A stretch of 36,375 nt of DNA, taken from assembly GCA_018664045.1 (NCBI GenBank), contig JABJPE010000074.1, positions 1-36,375 on the forward strand. The letters run 5' to 3'. Source of the DNA: Legionellales bacterium. Its GTDB lineage: Bacteria; Pseudomonadota; Gammaproteobacteria; Comchoanobacterales; Comchoanobacteraceae. A program made the position numbers and the translations under genes. How positions within the stretch are numbered: position 1 is the first letter of the stretch; the number at the start of each line of letters is the position of its first letter. The notes under the pieces are model-generated. The model saw only the letters and a program-made list of their open reading frames with translations. It was not told the origin of the DNA and did no database searches. Below, one piece after another: positions 27,734-36,375 of this stretch.

Positions 27734-28888
27734 TTATATGGATTTAGTTAGTTTATTTGCTGTGGTTTTGGTTATATCTATAGCTGCTTTTATATCTGCT
27801 GTAGTTGTATGTTTGCCGATTGAGTATCGGATAGTTGCATTTGCATCATCGCGGCTAATTCCTATTGCAGTTAGCACGTGTGACACTGTTATTTCATGGG
27901 TATTGCATGCAGAACCAGATGCTACTGCTATTTCACTTTGTATGCAGTTAAATAAAATATCACCAGGTAGTTTATGAAAAGTTATATTTAGATTATGTGG
28001 CACCCGTTGGTCGATATCCCCATTTATTGATGTATTTGGAATTGATTCTAGCCCGGTTTTAAGTTGTTTAGCTAGGGAGATGACATGTTTTAAGTTTTCA
28101 GTATGGTTAAGCGCTGCAATTTCAAAGGCCTTACCCATTCCTACTATTTGATGGGTCGCTAGAGTGCCAGCTCTAATTTTTTTCTCTTGGCCACCGCCGT
28201 GATTAAGTGGGCTGAGGTGTAATTTAGGATCACTGCGTAAATATAGTGCTCCTACACCTTTTGGTCCATAGCTTTTATGGGCTGAGAATGACATCATTGC
28301 TATTTTGCTGTTGTGTAAATTAAGTGGAGCTTTGCCAATAGTTTGGGCGCCATCAACATGGAGTAGGGCACCGCTTGCAGCGACTATTTCGGCGATAGCC
28401 TCGATATCCTGGATAACGCCTATTTCATTGTTAACATGGCAGATACTAACTAAAATAGTATTGGTGCGTAGTGCTTGTTTCAGTTTGTTTAAATCTAGAA
28501 TGCCATTTGTTTCAGGATTGATGTATGTTACATCAAAGCCTTTGCTTTCAAGGTGTTGGCAGCTAGCTAGTGTTGCTGCGTGTTCTGTTGTTAGTGTTAT
28601 TATATGGTTGCCGCTTTTTCTATAGAAGTTGGCTGCACCTTTTATGGCTAGGTTTATAGATTCAGTTGCGCCAGATGTGAAAATAATTTGTTCAGCTTGT
28701 GTTCCTATTGCAGTTGCAACTTGTTGTCTTGCCTTTTCGATAGCTGCTCTGGCTTGATTGCCATAGTAGTTGTTGCTAGATGGGTTGCCATAATTGTTGC
28801 TTAAAAATGGCAGCATTGCTGTGACCACATCTGGATCTACTGGGGTTGTAGCCATAGAGTCTAGGAATGGTATTAATTTATTTTGCAT
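27734..28888 (-). CDS. IscS-type cysteine desulfurase without the C-terminal tail
   Basis: A PLP enzyme that takes sulfur from cysteine for iron-sulfur clusters or tRNA thiolation. From ATG 28888 it has 384 residues. The PLP Lys205 lies in SAHKSYGPKG, His103 in TTEHAAT, and the persulfide Cys328 in ASGSACNTHE, numbers close to E. coli IscS (206, 104, 328). It ends about 20 residues after the last helix starts and lacks the C-terminal extension that E. coli IscS uses to bind IscU. GGAA before the ATG supports this start; a TTG at 28915 is less likely. It overlaps trmJ by 11 bases. No iscR, iscU or iscA is near, so it may be a NifS-like paralogue. Confidence 0.9.
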   Translation of the reverse strand: MQNKLIPFLDSMATTPVDPDVVTAMLPFLSNNYGNPSSNNYYGNQARAAIEKARQQVATAIGTQAEQIIFTSGATESINLAIKGAANFYRKSGNHIITLTTEHAATLASCQHLESKGFDVTYINPETNGILDLNKLKQALRTNTILVSICHVNNEIGVIQDIEAIAEIVAASGALLHVDGAQTIGKAPLNLHNSKIAMMSFSAHKSYGPKGVGALYLRSDPKLHLSPLNHGGGQEKKIRAGTLATHQIVGMGKAFEIAALNHTENLKHVISLAKQLKTGLESIPNTSINGDIDQRVPHNLNITFHKLPGDILFNCIQSEIAVASGSACNTHEITVSHVLTAIGISRDDANATIRYSIGKHTTTADIKAAIDITKTTANKLTKSI

Positions 28889-29615
28889 GGTTTTCCTTGC
28901 TACTTGTTTTTTCAATTTGTGTTAGTACGCCTCTAATAATTTGTACTTGTTCGTGTGATAGTTGGTATTGTTGTAATAATATTTTTAATTTTTGGGCTAT
29001 TTTAGAGCTTCTTTGGGGCTTTATATAGTCTATTTTCTGCAGGGTTTTCACCATGTGTTGAAACAGAAGTTCTAGTTCTGCTGCTGTTGCTATATCGTTT
29101 ATATGTTCACAGGTCGTTGTCTCAGGATTCTGACTGAAGATTTCATAGCAGATTATTTGGACTGCTGCTGCTAAATTTAGAGAGCCGTATATATTACTTG
29201 TAGGTATTACAATTTGCTTATGGCACTTTTGGAGGTGTTCATTGCAAAGACCGTGTTGTTCATTGCCAAATAAGACTGCAACTTTAGTGCCGTTGTTAAG
29301 AGCGTTATTTATTTCTATTGCTGCATCTTGTGGTTTTAGTACTGGCAGGCTTAGCTGCCGAGATCTTGCGCTAGTTGCAAATACAAGTTGGCTAGCTGCG
29401 AGAGCTTGGTCTAGGTCTTGGCAGACGCAGGCATTATCTAGAATATCTACAGCTCCACTAGATCTTGCGTATGCTACAGAATCGGGAAAAGATTTTGGTT
29501 GTACCAGACATAGGTTTTCTATGTCCATAGTTTTCATAGCACGCGCAGCGGCGCCTATATTGCCAGGGTGGCTAGTTTTATGGAGTATTATTTGTAAGTT
29601 GGAGTATTTTTTCAT
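28878..29615 (-). CDS. trmJ: tRNA (cytidine/uridine-2'-O-) methyltransferase TrmJ
   Basis: A SPOUT-fold enzyme methylating the ribose of position 32 in tRNA. From ATG 29615 it has 245 residues. It opens with LQIILHKTSHPGNIGAAARA, the family's first block with Asn19, followed by FGNEQHGL and PTSNIYGSLNLAAAVQI, the knotted SAM site. A C-terminal helical part (about 165-245) is as in TrmJ. An upstream TTG in frame at 29672 would add 19 residues unlike the family. It is divergent from suhB, and the downstream iscS-like gene overlaps it, as trmJ and iscS are neighbours in many gammaproteobacteria. Confidence 0.92.
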   Translation of the reverse strand: MKKYSNLQIILHKTSHPGNIGAAARAMKTMDIENLCLVQPKSFPDSVAYARSSGAVDILDNACVCQDLDQALAASQLVFATSARSRQLSLPVLKPQDAAIEINNALNNGTKVAVLFGNEQHGLCNEHLQKCHKQIVIPTSNIYGSLNLAAAVQIICYEIFSQNPETTTCEHINDIATAAELELLFQHMVKTLQKIDYIKPQRSSKIAQKLKILLQQYQLSHEQVQIIRGVLTQIEKTSSKENHAK

Positions 29616-29716
29616 TATTAAAGCCTGATTTAACAACGGTATAAGTCTGTCATATTTATTGTAAAAGTTCAATACATTAATAATTATACATGTTGCTATC
29701 TATTTTGGGCTGTTTT

Positions 29717-29725
29717 TGCTATATT
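29717..29725 (+). promoter_or_regulatory. Extended -10 promoter of suhB
   Basis: TGCTATATT fits the extended -10 pattern TGnTATAAT with one mismatch. Transcription would begin near 29732, just before GGAG (29737-29740) and the suhB ATG, leaving a very short leader. No -35 is at a proper distance. Confidence 0.4.
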
Positions 29726-29747
29726 ATGCTGGACTTGGAGATGATTT

Positions 29748-30542
29748 ATGAACCCTATGGTTAATGTTGCGACATCAGCGGCGCGTGCAGCTGCTAAAAT
29801 AATACTTACTGGTTTAGATAGAATAGATTCAGTTAGAATTGCTGAGAAAAGTAGAAATGACTTTGTAACATCTGTTGATAAAGCAGCAGAGGCAGAAATA
29901 ATAGCAGTATTATCTAATGCTTATCCAGACCATAAATTTCTATCAGAAGAAGCCTATAGCGATACTGAGCTGAATGACACTGATAGTTTTTGGATTATTG
30001 ACCCACTCGATGGCACCACAAATTTCATTCACAGAATTCCACATTTTGCTATAGCTATGGCTTTTTATCACAAAGGCAAGGTTGAGTTATCACTTGTATA
30101 TGATCCTGTGCGCGATGAGTTATTTACGGCACTGCGTGGCAAAGGTGCTCGTTGTAATCAGCAGCGAATGAGGGTTAGCAGTTTAAGAAAATTAGACCGA
30201 GCGTTAATAGCAACAGGCTTTCCTAGTCGAAACGCAGAGCGTCAGGCGCCATATATAGCCACTATTAACGATTGTTTTGAGCGTGTAGGTGGGGTTAGAA
30301 GAAGTGGTTCTGCGGCATTAGATATAGCATATGTTGCTTGCGGCCGTTATGATGGTTTTTTTGATACAGACCTTAAAGTTTGGGATGTTGCTGCATCTAA
30401 TTTATTAGTTCAGGAATCTGGTGGTTATGTTAAGGATTTTGCTGGAAATAGTTCAGACATAATTTGCGATAACATTATTGTTAGTAACCCAGATTTATAT
30501 CCACAAATCCAAGCTCTTGTAGCTGATCACTATAGCGTTTAG
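29748..30542 (+). CDS. suhB: Inositol-1-monophosphatase family protein SuhB
   Basis: A Mg-dependent phosphatase fold that in E. coli also works in rRNA antitermination. The 264 residues have KSRNDFVTSVDKAAE (34-48), the acid pair Glu67/Glu68 in FLSEEAY, the metal motif DPLDGTTNF (85-93, Asp85 and Asp88) and WDVAASNLL (212-220, Asp213). GGAG is 7 bases upstream of the ATG. It stands alone between trmJ (divergent) and secF (convergent, 78 bases away with no clear terminator). Confidence 0.95.
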   Translation: MNPMVNVATSAARAAAKIILTGLDRIDSVRIAEKSRNDFVTSVDKAAEAEIIAVLSNAYPDHKFLSEEAYSDTELNDTDSFWIIDPLDGTTNFIHRIPHFAIAMAFYHKGKVELSLVYDPVRDELFTALRGKGARCNQQRMRVSSLRKLDRALIATGFPSRNAERQAPYIATINDCFERVGGVRRSGSAALDIAYVACGRYDGFFDTDLKVWDVAASNLLVQESGGYVKDFAGNSSDIICDNIIVSNPDLYPQIQALVADHYSV

Positions 30543-30620
30543 GGTGTGGCGATAGTTCTTTTAGGTTAGCTCTAGTTGTTTGGCCATTGCCTTGGGTTTT
30601 TCCAATATTGTATTTAGCCT

Positions 30621-31544
30621 CTATGGCATAGTGTCTACTGCACGCTTTGCCTTTGGTAGTAGTGATTGTCTATCTAGCCCTAGGGTTACGGCAAGTGATC
30701 CTGCTATATAAATAGATGAGTACGTGCCGATTACTATTCCGGTTATAAGTGCTATAGAGAATCCTTGCAGCACTTCACCACCATATATTATTAGGGCTAT
30801 AACTACTAGTGATGTTAAGCCAGATGTCATTATTGTTCTAGATAGGGTTTGGTTTATAGACATATTTACAATTTCAGTAGCGCTTATTTTTCTATGGCGC
30901 CTAAAATTCTCTCTAATTCTATCATATACAACTATTGTATCATTTAGGGAGTAGCCGATAATGGTCAGGAGTGCAGCTAGCGAGATTAAGTTAAACTCAA
31001 GTTCGAAGAGGGCAAATACTCCCATTATTAGGATAGGGTCGTGTATTAGAGATACGGCGGCGCTTATTGCGAATCTATATTCGAACCTCACTGCGATATA
31101 TAACATGGTAAGTAGGATTGAAACTAAGAGGGCTAGAAAGCCATTAATCATTAATGCTTTTCCTACCTGTGGGCCAATATATTCAATTTTGTCGATGTTA
31201 TAATTTGGGAGTATTTTATTTAGTTTTTGTTTTAGTTTAGCTGAGTGTGAGCTAATTTCATTATTTGCAGGAACTCTAATAAGGATGTTGCTAGAGCTTC
31301 CATATGCTTGGATCATGATGCCGCTGAAGTCATTTTTTTCCATGATTGCTCTAACGCTAGGGATGTTAATGCTTTTTGCATATGACAGTTCTATTTGTGT
31401 TCCGCCTGTAAAATCTAGGCCTAAGTTTATACCTTTTATTGCGGTGATTACTATTGATGCCACAAATAATATAAGCGAGAAGACTATAGCTAGGTTGCGT
31501 TGTCCCATAAAGTTTATATTGGTATTAGCTTTAAAAAATTCCAT
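30621..31544 (-). CDS. secF: Protein-export membrane protein SecF
   Basis: With SecD and YajC it uses the proton gradient to help SecYEG release proteins into the periplasm. From ATG 31544 it has 307 residues: first helix, LDFTGGTQIE (43-52), a small periplasmic domain with VQAYGSSSNILIRV, and five further helices including the conserved Y-S-L-N-D-T-I-V-V-Y-D-R stretch. GGAG 6 bases before the ATG fixes the start; a start at 31568 would overlap secD. The gene lies 13 bases after secD and is the last of the operon. Confidence 0.96.
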   Translation of the reverse strand: MEFFKANTNINFMGQRNLAIVFSLILFVASIVITAIKGINLGLDFTGGTQIELSYAKSINIPSVRAIMEKNDFSGIMIQAYGSSSNILIRVPANNEISSHSAKLKQKLNKILPNYNIDKIEYIGPQVGKALMINGFLALLVSILLTMLYIAVRFEYRFAISAAVSLIHDPILIMGVFALFELEFNLISLAALLTIIGYSLNDTIVVYDRIRENFRRHRKISATEIVNMSINQTLSRTIMTSGLTSLVVIALIIYGGEVLQGFSIALITGIVIGTYSSIYIAGSLAVTLGLDRQSLLPKAKRAVDTMP

Positions 31545-31557
31545 AATTATCTCCGAA

Positions 31558-33414
31558 TTAAATACCAATAGGTAGTTTTGTTAGGTTTTCACGTTTTGCA
31601 TACATTAGTTCAATTATTGCTCTTGTAAAGTGTATTGCAGTTACCATTGAGGCTAGTATTCCAATGCTAAGTGTAATGGCGAATCCTTTCACTGAGCCAG
31701 ATCCTAAGCTAAACAAGACCATTGCGACGATTAATGTTGTTACGTTTGCATCGACGATAGTTGTAAATGCTTTATCATAGCCGGCGTTAATACATTCTTT
31801 TGGCGAGAGTCCATTTCGCAATTCTTCACGTATTCGTTCATTAATTAGGACATTAGCGTCTACTGCCATACCGACGGTTAGTACTATTCCAGCTATACCT
31901 GGTAGAGTTAGGGTTGCGCCTAGAATAGAGAGTAGTGCTATTATTAGAATAACGTTAAATACTAGGGCAAAATTGGCAATTAATCCGAATGTTCTATAGT
32001 AAAGTAGCATAAATATAACTACAAGTAGTGAGCCTATTGCTACTGACAGGACTCCTTTTTCAATATTTGCTTGTCCTAGGCTTGGCCCAACTGTCATTTC
32101 TTGGACTATATCTACAGGCGCTGCCAGCGATCCTGAGCGCAGTAGTAGTGCCAGGTTTTCTGCTTCTTCTTGTGAGCTTAGTCCAGATACTTCAAATGAG
32201 CTGCCAAGAGCTGAGCGTATAACAGCGGCGCTAATGACATGTTCATGTGGTATATGTTTTATGATCCACTCGCCATCTTTTAGTTGTTTTTTTACTTCTG
32301 TTTCGACATATACTACAGCTAGGTGATTGCCGATGTTTTTAGCTGTTATTTTATGAAAGAGTGCTTCGCCACCGCCGCCTAGTTTGATAAATACAGCAGG
32401 GCTTGCGTCTTGGCTGACTGCTTGTGCAAAAGTTATTGATGAACCGCTTAGTGCTACTTGGTTTTTAAGTAGAATTGGTCTGCCATCATAGTCATATATT
32501 TTGGTGCCAAGTGGTGCGCCATTGCTTTTAGCTGCTTGGGCATCATGGCTTTCATCTACGAGGTGAAAGCGGAGAGTTGCTGTTTTTCCTAGTATTTGTT
32601 TTGCACGAGTTGTATCTTGGATGCCAGGAAGGTCGACGCTAATGTTTTTATCACCTTGGCGTTGTACTATAGCTTCACTAACCCCTAGTTCGTTTACCCT
32701 GTTGTTTAAGGTGGTTATGGTTTTTTCTATGGCGTAGTCAGTCATAGCGCTCATATTTGCTACGGTTAGGGTGGCTATTACCTTTGCATCATCTGAGTTG
32801 CTTATTTTAATGTTATATCCGTTTAGCGTTTTGCGTGCTATTTGTTTAACTTCTTCGGCATCTTCTGCTTTTTTAAGTTCAATTATTATGTTTTTATTTG
32901 TTTCTAGGTATACTTTTTTATAACGTATTTTTTGGTCTCTTAGTTCTTGGGTTAGGCTTTTTATATCGCCATTAGCCCTAGCTTTAACAAGGCTGTTGGT
33001 ATCGACATCAAGTAGGAAGTGGACACCACCACGCAAGTCTAGCCCCAGCTTCATTGGCTTGGCACCTAGCATGCTCAGCCAAGCGGGTGTTCTTGGTGCA
33101 AGGTTGAGTGCAATTATGATGTTTTCGTCATGTAGTTTATCGGTTAGTATATCTTTTGCGGTTATTTGTTCATCGGTAGTTAAGAATCTAAGTAGTAATT
33201 CATCATCTATTTTTTCTTCGGTGTATTTTATTTTTGCTTGGCTTAGGTTGCTGGCTATTATTTTTGATACGTTCGAGTTTATTGTTGCTTGATTTTTACT
33301 AGATATTTGAATTGCAGGATCTTCGCCATATAGGTTAGGTAGCGCGTAGATTATGCCTATGATTATAGTTAGAGCGAGCATTGTATGTTTTAGAGAAAAA
33401 AGCTTAGTTTGCAT
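31558..33414 (-). CDS. secD: Protein-export membrane protein SecD
   Basis: The larger RND-type partner of SecF. The 618 residues have a first helix (about 10-28), the periplasmic P1 domain with MKLGLDLRGGVHFLLDVD, a second periplasmic subdomain, and six helices with GMAVDANVLINERIREE carrying the functional Asp and Arg of the proton path. Length matches E. coli (615). It lies between yajC (24-base gap) and secF. Confidence 0.97.
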   Translation of the reverse strand: MQTKLFSLKHTMLALTIIIGIIYALPNLYGEDPAIQISSKNQATINSNVSKIIASNLSQAKIKYTEEKIDDELLLRFLTTDEQITAKDILTDKLHDENIIIALNLAPRTPAWLSMLGAKPMKLGLDLRGGVHFLLDVDTNSLVKARANGDIKSLTQELRDQKIRYKKVYLETNKNIIIELKKAEDAEEVKQIARKTLNGYNIKISNSDDAKVIATLTVANMSAMTDYAIEKTITTLNNRVNELGVSEAIVQRQGDKNISVDLPGIQDTTRAKQILGKTATLRFHLVDESHDAQAAKSNGAPLGTKIYDYDGRPILLKNQVALSGSSITFAQAVSQDASPAVFIKLGGGGEALFHKITAKNIGNHLAVVYVETEVKKQLKDGEWIIKHIPHEHVISAAVIRSALGSSFEVSGLSSQEEAENLALLLRSGSLAAPVDIVQEMTVGPSLGQANIEKGVLSVAIGSLLVVIFMLLYYRTFGLIANFALVFNVILIIALLSILGATLTLPGIAGIVLTVGMAVDANVLINERIREELRNGLSPKECINAGYDKAFTTIVDANVTTLIVAMVLFSLGSGSVKGFAITLSIGILASMVTAIHFTRAIIELMYAKRENLTKLPIGI

Positions 33415-33438
33415 ATTCGGTATTCCTTGTTGGTGCTA

Positions 33439-33804
33439 TTAGTTTTTAGTTTGTGTAATTGTGTTTTTTGGTAGTATTTGCGATATTGCATTTTTATCTA
33501 CTTTTACAATTGTATTGGCTGCTATTTTTAAATTTATATATGTTTTATCTACATCGGTTACTACGCCTAATATGCCTGATGTTAGTTTTATTTCATCATC
33601 TTTCTTTAGGTCATTCATTAGTTTTTTATGCGCTTTATCACGTAGTGTCTGGGGGCGGATTAGCATGAAATAGCTTATAGCCACAAATGCTAATAGCAGC
33701 GGGATGGTATTAAAGGTACTGGTTTCAGGTGCGTATGTGCTGGCATTTGCGTTGCTCATTATTGCGATACTGCTGATAATGAGTAGTAGAGTAGATTTTT
33801 TCAC
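33439..33804 (-). CDS. yajC: Preprotein translocase accessory subunit YajC
   Basis: A small single-span partner of SecDF. The 121 residues have an amino-terminal hydrophobic stretch like a signal (3-16, ending at NANAS), the membrane segment (32-48), YFMLIRPQ (45-52) and a cytoplasmic beta domain with DEIKLTSGILGVV. The family often lacks a separate leader, so two hydrophobic stretches here are a little unusual but common in gammaproteobacteria. It follows tgt by 9 bases. Confidence 0.94.
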   Translation of the reverse strand: MKKSTLLLIISSIAIMSNANASTYAPETSTFNTIPLLLAFVAISYFMLIRPQTLRDKAHKKLMNDLKKDDEIKLTSGILGVVTDVDKTYINLKIAANTIVKVDKNAISQILPKNTITQTKN

Positions 33805-33813
33805 AATATTCTC

Positions 33814-34935
<1,122 letters not shown>

Positions 34936-34967
34936 TTATCATACAAGCTTGTTATAGCGCAAATATT

Positions 34968-35984
34968 TTATGTAATAAACATAGCGTCCCCATAACTAAA
35001 AAAACGGTACTTTTCAGTTACGGCTATTTTATATGCATTCATTGTTAAATCATAGCCAGCCAGGGCACAAGTTAGCATTAGTAACGTTGATTTTGGTAGA
35101 TGAAAGTTAGTTATGAGTGCATCGATGGTATTAAATTTATATCCTGGGGTTATAAACAGGTTGGTTTTGCCGCTGGTAGCTATAACTTTAGTTCCATCCC
35201 ATGCTGATTCTAGGCTTCTGATTGAGGTTGTGCCTACGGCGATAACTCTTTTGCCGTTCTTTTTGGTTGTTTGCCACAGTTGTGCCACTTCTGGGCTTAT
35301 ATCTATATATTCGTGGTGCATTTTATGTTTACTTAGATCTTGTTCTTTTATGCTTTGGAAGGTGCCACTGCCTACATGCAAGGTTATATAAGCCACGTTA
35401 ACGCCTTTTGCTTTGATCTTATCTAGTAGTTCTTGGTCGAAATGCAGCCCTGCTGTTGGAGCTGCTATAGCCCCAGGTTCGCTTGCATATACAGTTTGGT
35501 AGCGTTCCTTATCTGATTCATTATCCATACGTTGCATATACGGGGGCAGGGGTATATGTCCATGTTGTTCTAGTATTGATGTAATTGCCTTTGTGGTCGT
35601 GATATTATATGTGTTACCATTTTTTGCAGTTACATTTACATTGATATTTGTATTTTTAATAGTTAGGCATGCTGGCAGCTGAAGTTTATGATTAGTTTTT
35701 ATCATCGCGGTTGCTGTATTTGCGTTTATTATCTCTTCGATAAGTATAGTTACGTTACCGCCTGTTTGTTTTTGGGCATATATTCTAGCTGGAATTACTT
35801 TGGTATTGTTAAGCACCAGCATATCGCCGGGTTCTAGCAGTTGCAGAATATCGGTAAAAGCACCGTGTTTTATGGTTTTGTGTTTGGTGTTTAGTTGCAG
35901 TAGTTTACTTGCGCTTCTATTTGGCATTGGAGCTGTAGCGATAAGTTCAGCTGGTAAATTATAATCAAAATCATTTAGTTGCAT
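34968..35984 (-). CDS. queA: S-adenosylmethionine:tRNA ribosyltransferase-isomerase QueA
   Basis: It adds the epoxycyclopentane ring to preQ1 in tRNA, the step after Tgt. The 338 residues open with FDYNLPAELIATAPMPNRSASKLL, and further blocks are VLNNTKVIPARI, APTAGLHF, HVGSGTFQSI followed by HKMHHEY, and ITNFHLPKSTLLML near the end. It is the first gene of the minus-strand queA-tgt-yajC-secD-secF operon, whose promoter must lie in 35985-36100; I could not fix it. No preQ1 riboswitch is evident. Confidence 0.97.
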   Translation of the reverse strand: MQLNDFDYNLPAELIATAPMPNRSASKLLQLNTKHKTIKHGAFTDILQLLEPGDMLVLNNTKVIPARIYAQKQTGGNVTILIEEIINANTATAMIKTNHKLQLPACLTIKNTNINVNVTAKNGNTYNITTTKAITSILEQHGHIPLPPYMQRMDNESDKERYQTVYASEPGAIAAPTAGLHFDQELLDKIKAKGVNVAYITLHVGSGTFQSIKEQDLSKHKMHHEYIDISPEVAQLWQTTKKNGKRVIAVGTTSIRSLESAWDGTKVIATSGKTNLFITPGYKFNTIDALITNFHLPKSTLLMLTCALAGYDLTMNAYKIAVTEKYRFFSYGDAMFIT

Positions 35985-36137
35985 GTTGAATCTTATGTTT
36001 GGGAAGAGGACCTATTTTATATAATAAATATAGTTATTACCAGTTGTTTTTATTGGTATATGGTGATTAGTGTTGTTAGTAGCTTTATATAGCTTTTAAT
36101 GTATTTGCTGACTTAGCAATCTTATAGGACTGTTTTA

Positions 36138-36226
36138 TCATTGCGAGGAGCGCAGCGACGTCGCAATCTACCTACGCTACGCTTCGGTGGGTATACGCTC
36201 CTCGCAATGACGGAAGTGGGGCAGTT
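36138..36226. repeat. Cruciform-type intergenic element, copy A
   Basis: Perfect 15-base inverted arms, TCATTGCGAGGAGCG (36138-36152) and CGCTCCTCGCAATGA (36196-36210), enclose an inner stem TACCTA/TGGGTA around GCTACGCTTCGG. The left side includes GACGTCGCAATC (36157-36168), as in the repeats at 2555-2707. The right side runs on to CGGAAGTGGGGCAGTT, shared with copy B. Confidence 0.85.
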
Positions 36227-36268
36227 ATCATTTAGTCCATCAGTGTTATTGATGCTGTTTTAAAGATG

Positions 36269-36343
36269 GATTGCGACGTCACTACCATCCTTGCTACGCT
36301 TCGGAAGGTATACGCTCCTCGCAATGACGGAAGTGGGGCAGTT
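36269..36343. repeat. Cruciform-type intergenic element, copy B
   Basis: Bases 36293-36343 repeat 36176-36226 with 49 of 51 identical, offset 117. The left side carries GATTGCGACGTC (36269-36280), the reverse complement of the core in copy A. The inner stem is CCTT/AAGG. It reads as a reverse-oriented core element with a hairpin inserted in its middle. Confidence 0.8.
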
Positions 36344-36375
36344 GCTTTTTTATGGTCGTTTAATTTGGCTTCCCC

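Larger units (their letters stand above)
35985..36375. other. Gene-free window end upstream of queA
   Basis: These 391 bases hold no gene I can support. The first 130 or so are very AT-rich and should contain the queA promoter on the minus strand. From 36138 two related cruciform-type repeats follow. What lies beyond the window is unknown. Confidence 0.7.

Noticed and set aside
30543-30620. Bidirectional terminator between suhB and secF
   Set aside because: The only dyad (GGC-CATT-GCC) has a three-base stem; the T run after it is not directly attached.
35985-36375. tRNA or small RNA gene suggested by the GC-rich stems
   Set aside because: The stems belong to the repeat elements; there is no cloverleaf and no T-loop GTTCGA-type sequence.

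Overview
The window is AT-rich chromosomal DNA from a gammaproteobacterium, probably host-associated or intracellular. That reading rests on gene order (gltA-sdhCDAB-sucABCD; rodZ-hisS-yfgM-der; ndk-rlmN; queA-tgt-yajC-secD-secF), low GC by eye, orphan membrane proteins with lipase-like or host-like features, and GTCATTGCGAGGAG-type intergenic repeats of a kind common in intracellular bacteria. No rRNA, tRNA, CRISPR, transposase or phage gene was seen. I cannot name the genus.

Layout. 1-1096: 3' part of a lipase-like alpha/beta hydrolase whose nucleophile motif lies at the window edge. 1308-2489: Bcr/CflA drug-efflux MFS pump behind a palindromic promoter. 2490-2775: tandem 81-bp repeat between convergent genes. 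2776-4326 (-): APC amino acid permease. 4493-7736: ccmE-ccmF-ccmG-ccmH, the heme-handover end of System I cytochrome c maturation, without ccmABCD. 7820-18517: a TCA cluster gltA, sdhCDAB, sucAB, sucCD, covering citrate synthase and the steps from 2-oxoglutarate to fumarate. 18614-20461: an orphan protein of about 12 membrane segments.

From 20483 most genes are on the minus strand: der, yfgM, hisS and rodZ (transcribed rodZ to hisS to yfgM, then der). A plus-strand orphan alpha/beta hydrolase with membrane segments (24538-26130) sits where many gammaproteobacteria have pilF. Then come rlmN and ndk (ndk first), iscS-like cysteine desulfurase and trmJ (trmJ first), plus-strand suhB, and the minus-strand operon queA-tgt-yajC-secD-secF. 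The last 390 bases hold cruciform-type repeats.

The conserved genes cover respiration-linked carbon metabolism, protein export (SecDF-YajC, YfgM), tRNA/rRNA modification (QueA, Tgt, TrmJ, RlmN, IscS) and translation (HisS, Der). The + strand looks G- and T-rich whatever the gene direction, so plus-strand proteins are rich in V/F/G/L and minus-strand proteins in N/K/I/T; this suggests + is the leading replication strand. The most unusual points are a CcmE without its heme-binding histidine, two unrecognised membrane proteins, a RodZ lacking its periplasmic domain, and the repeat elements. I did not find a clearly new multi-gene system.
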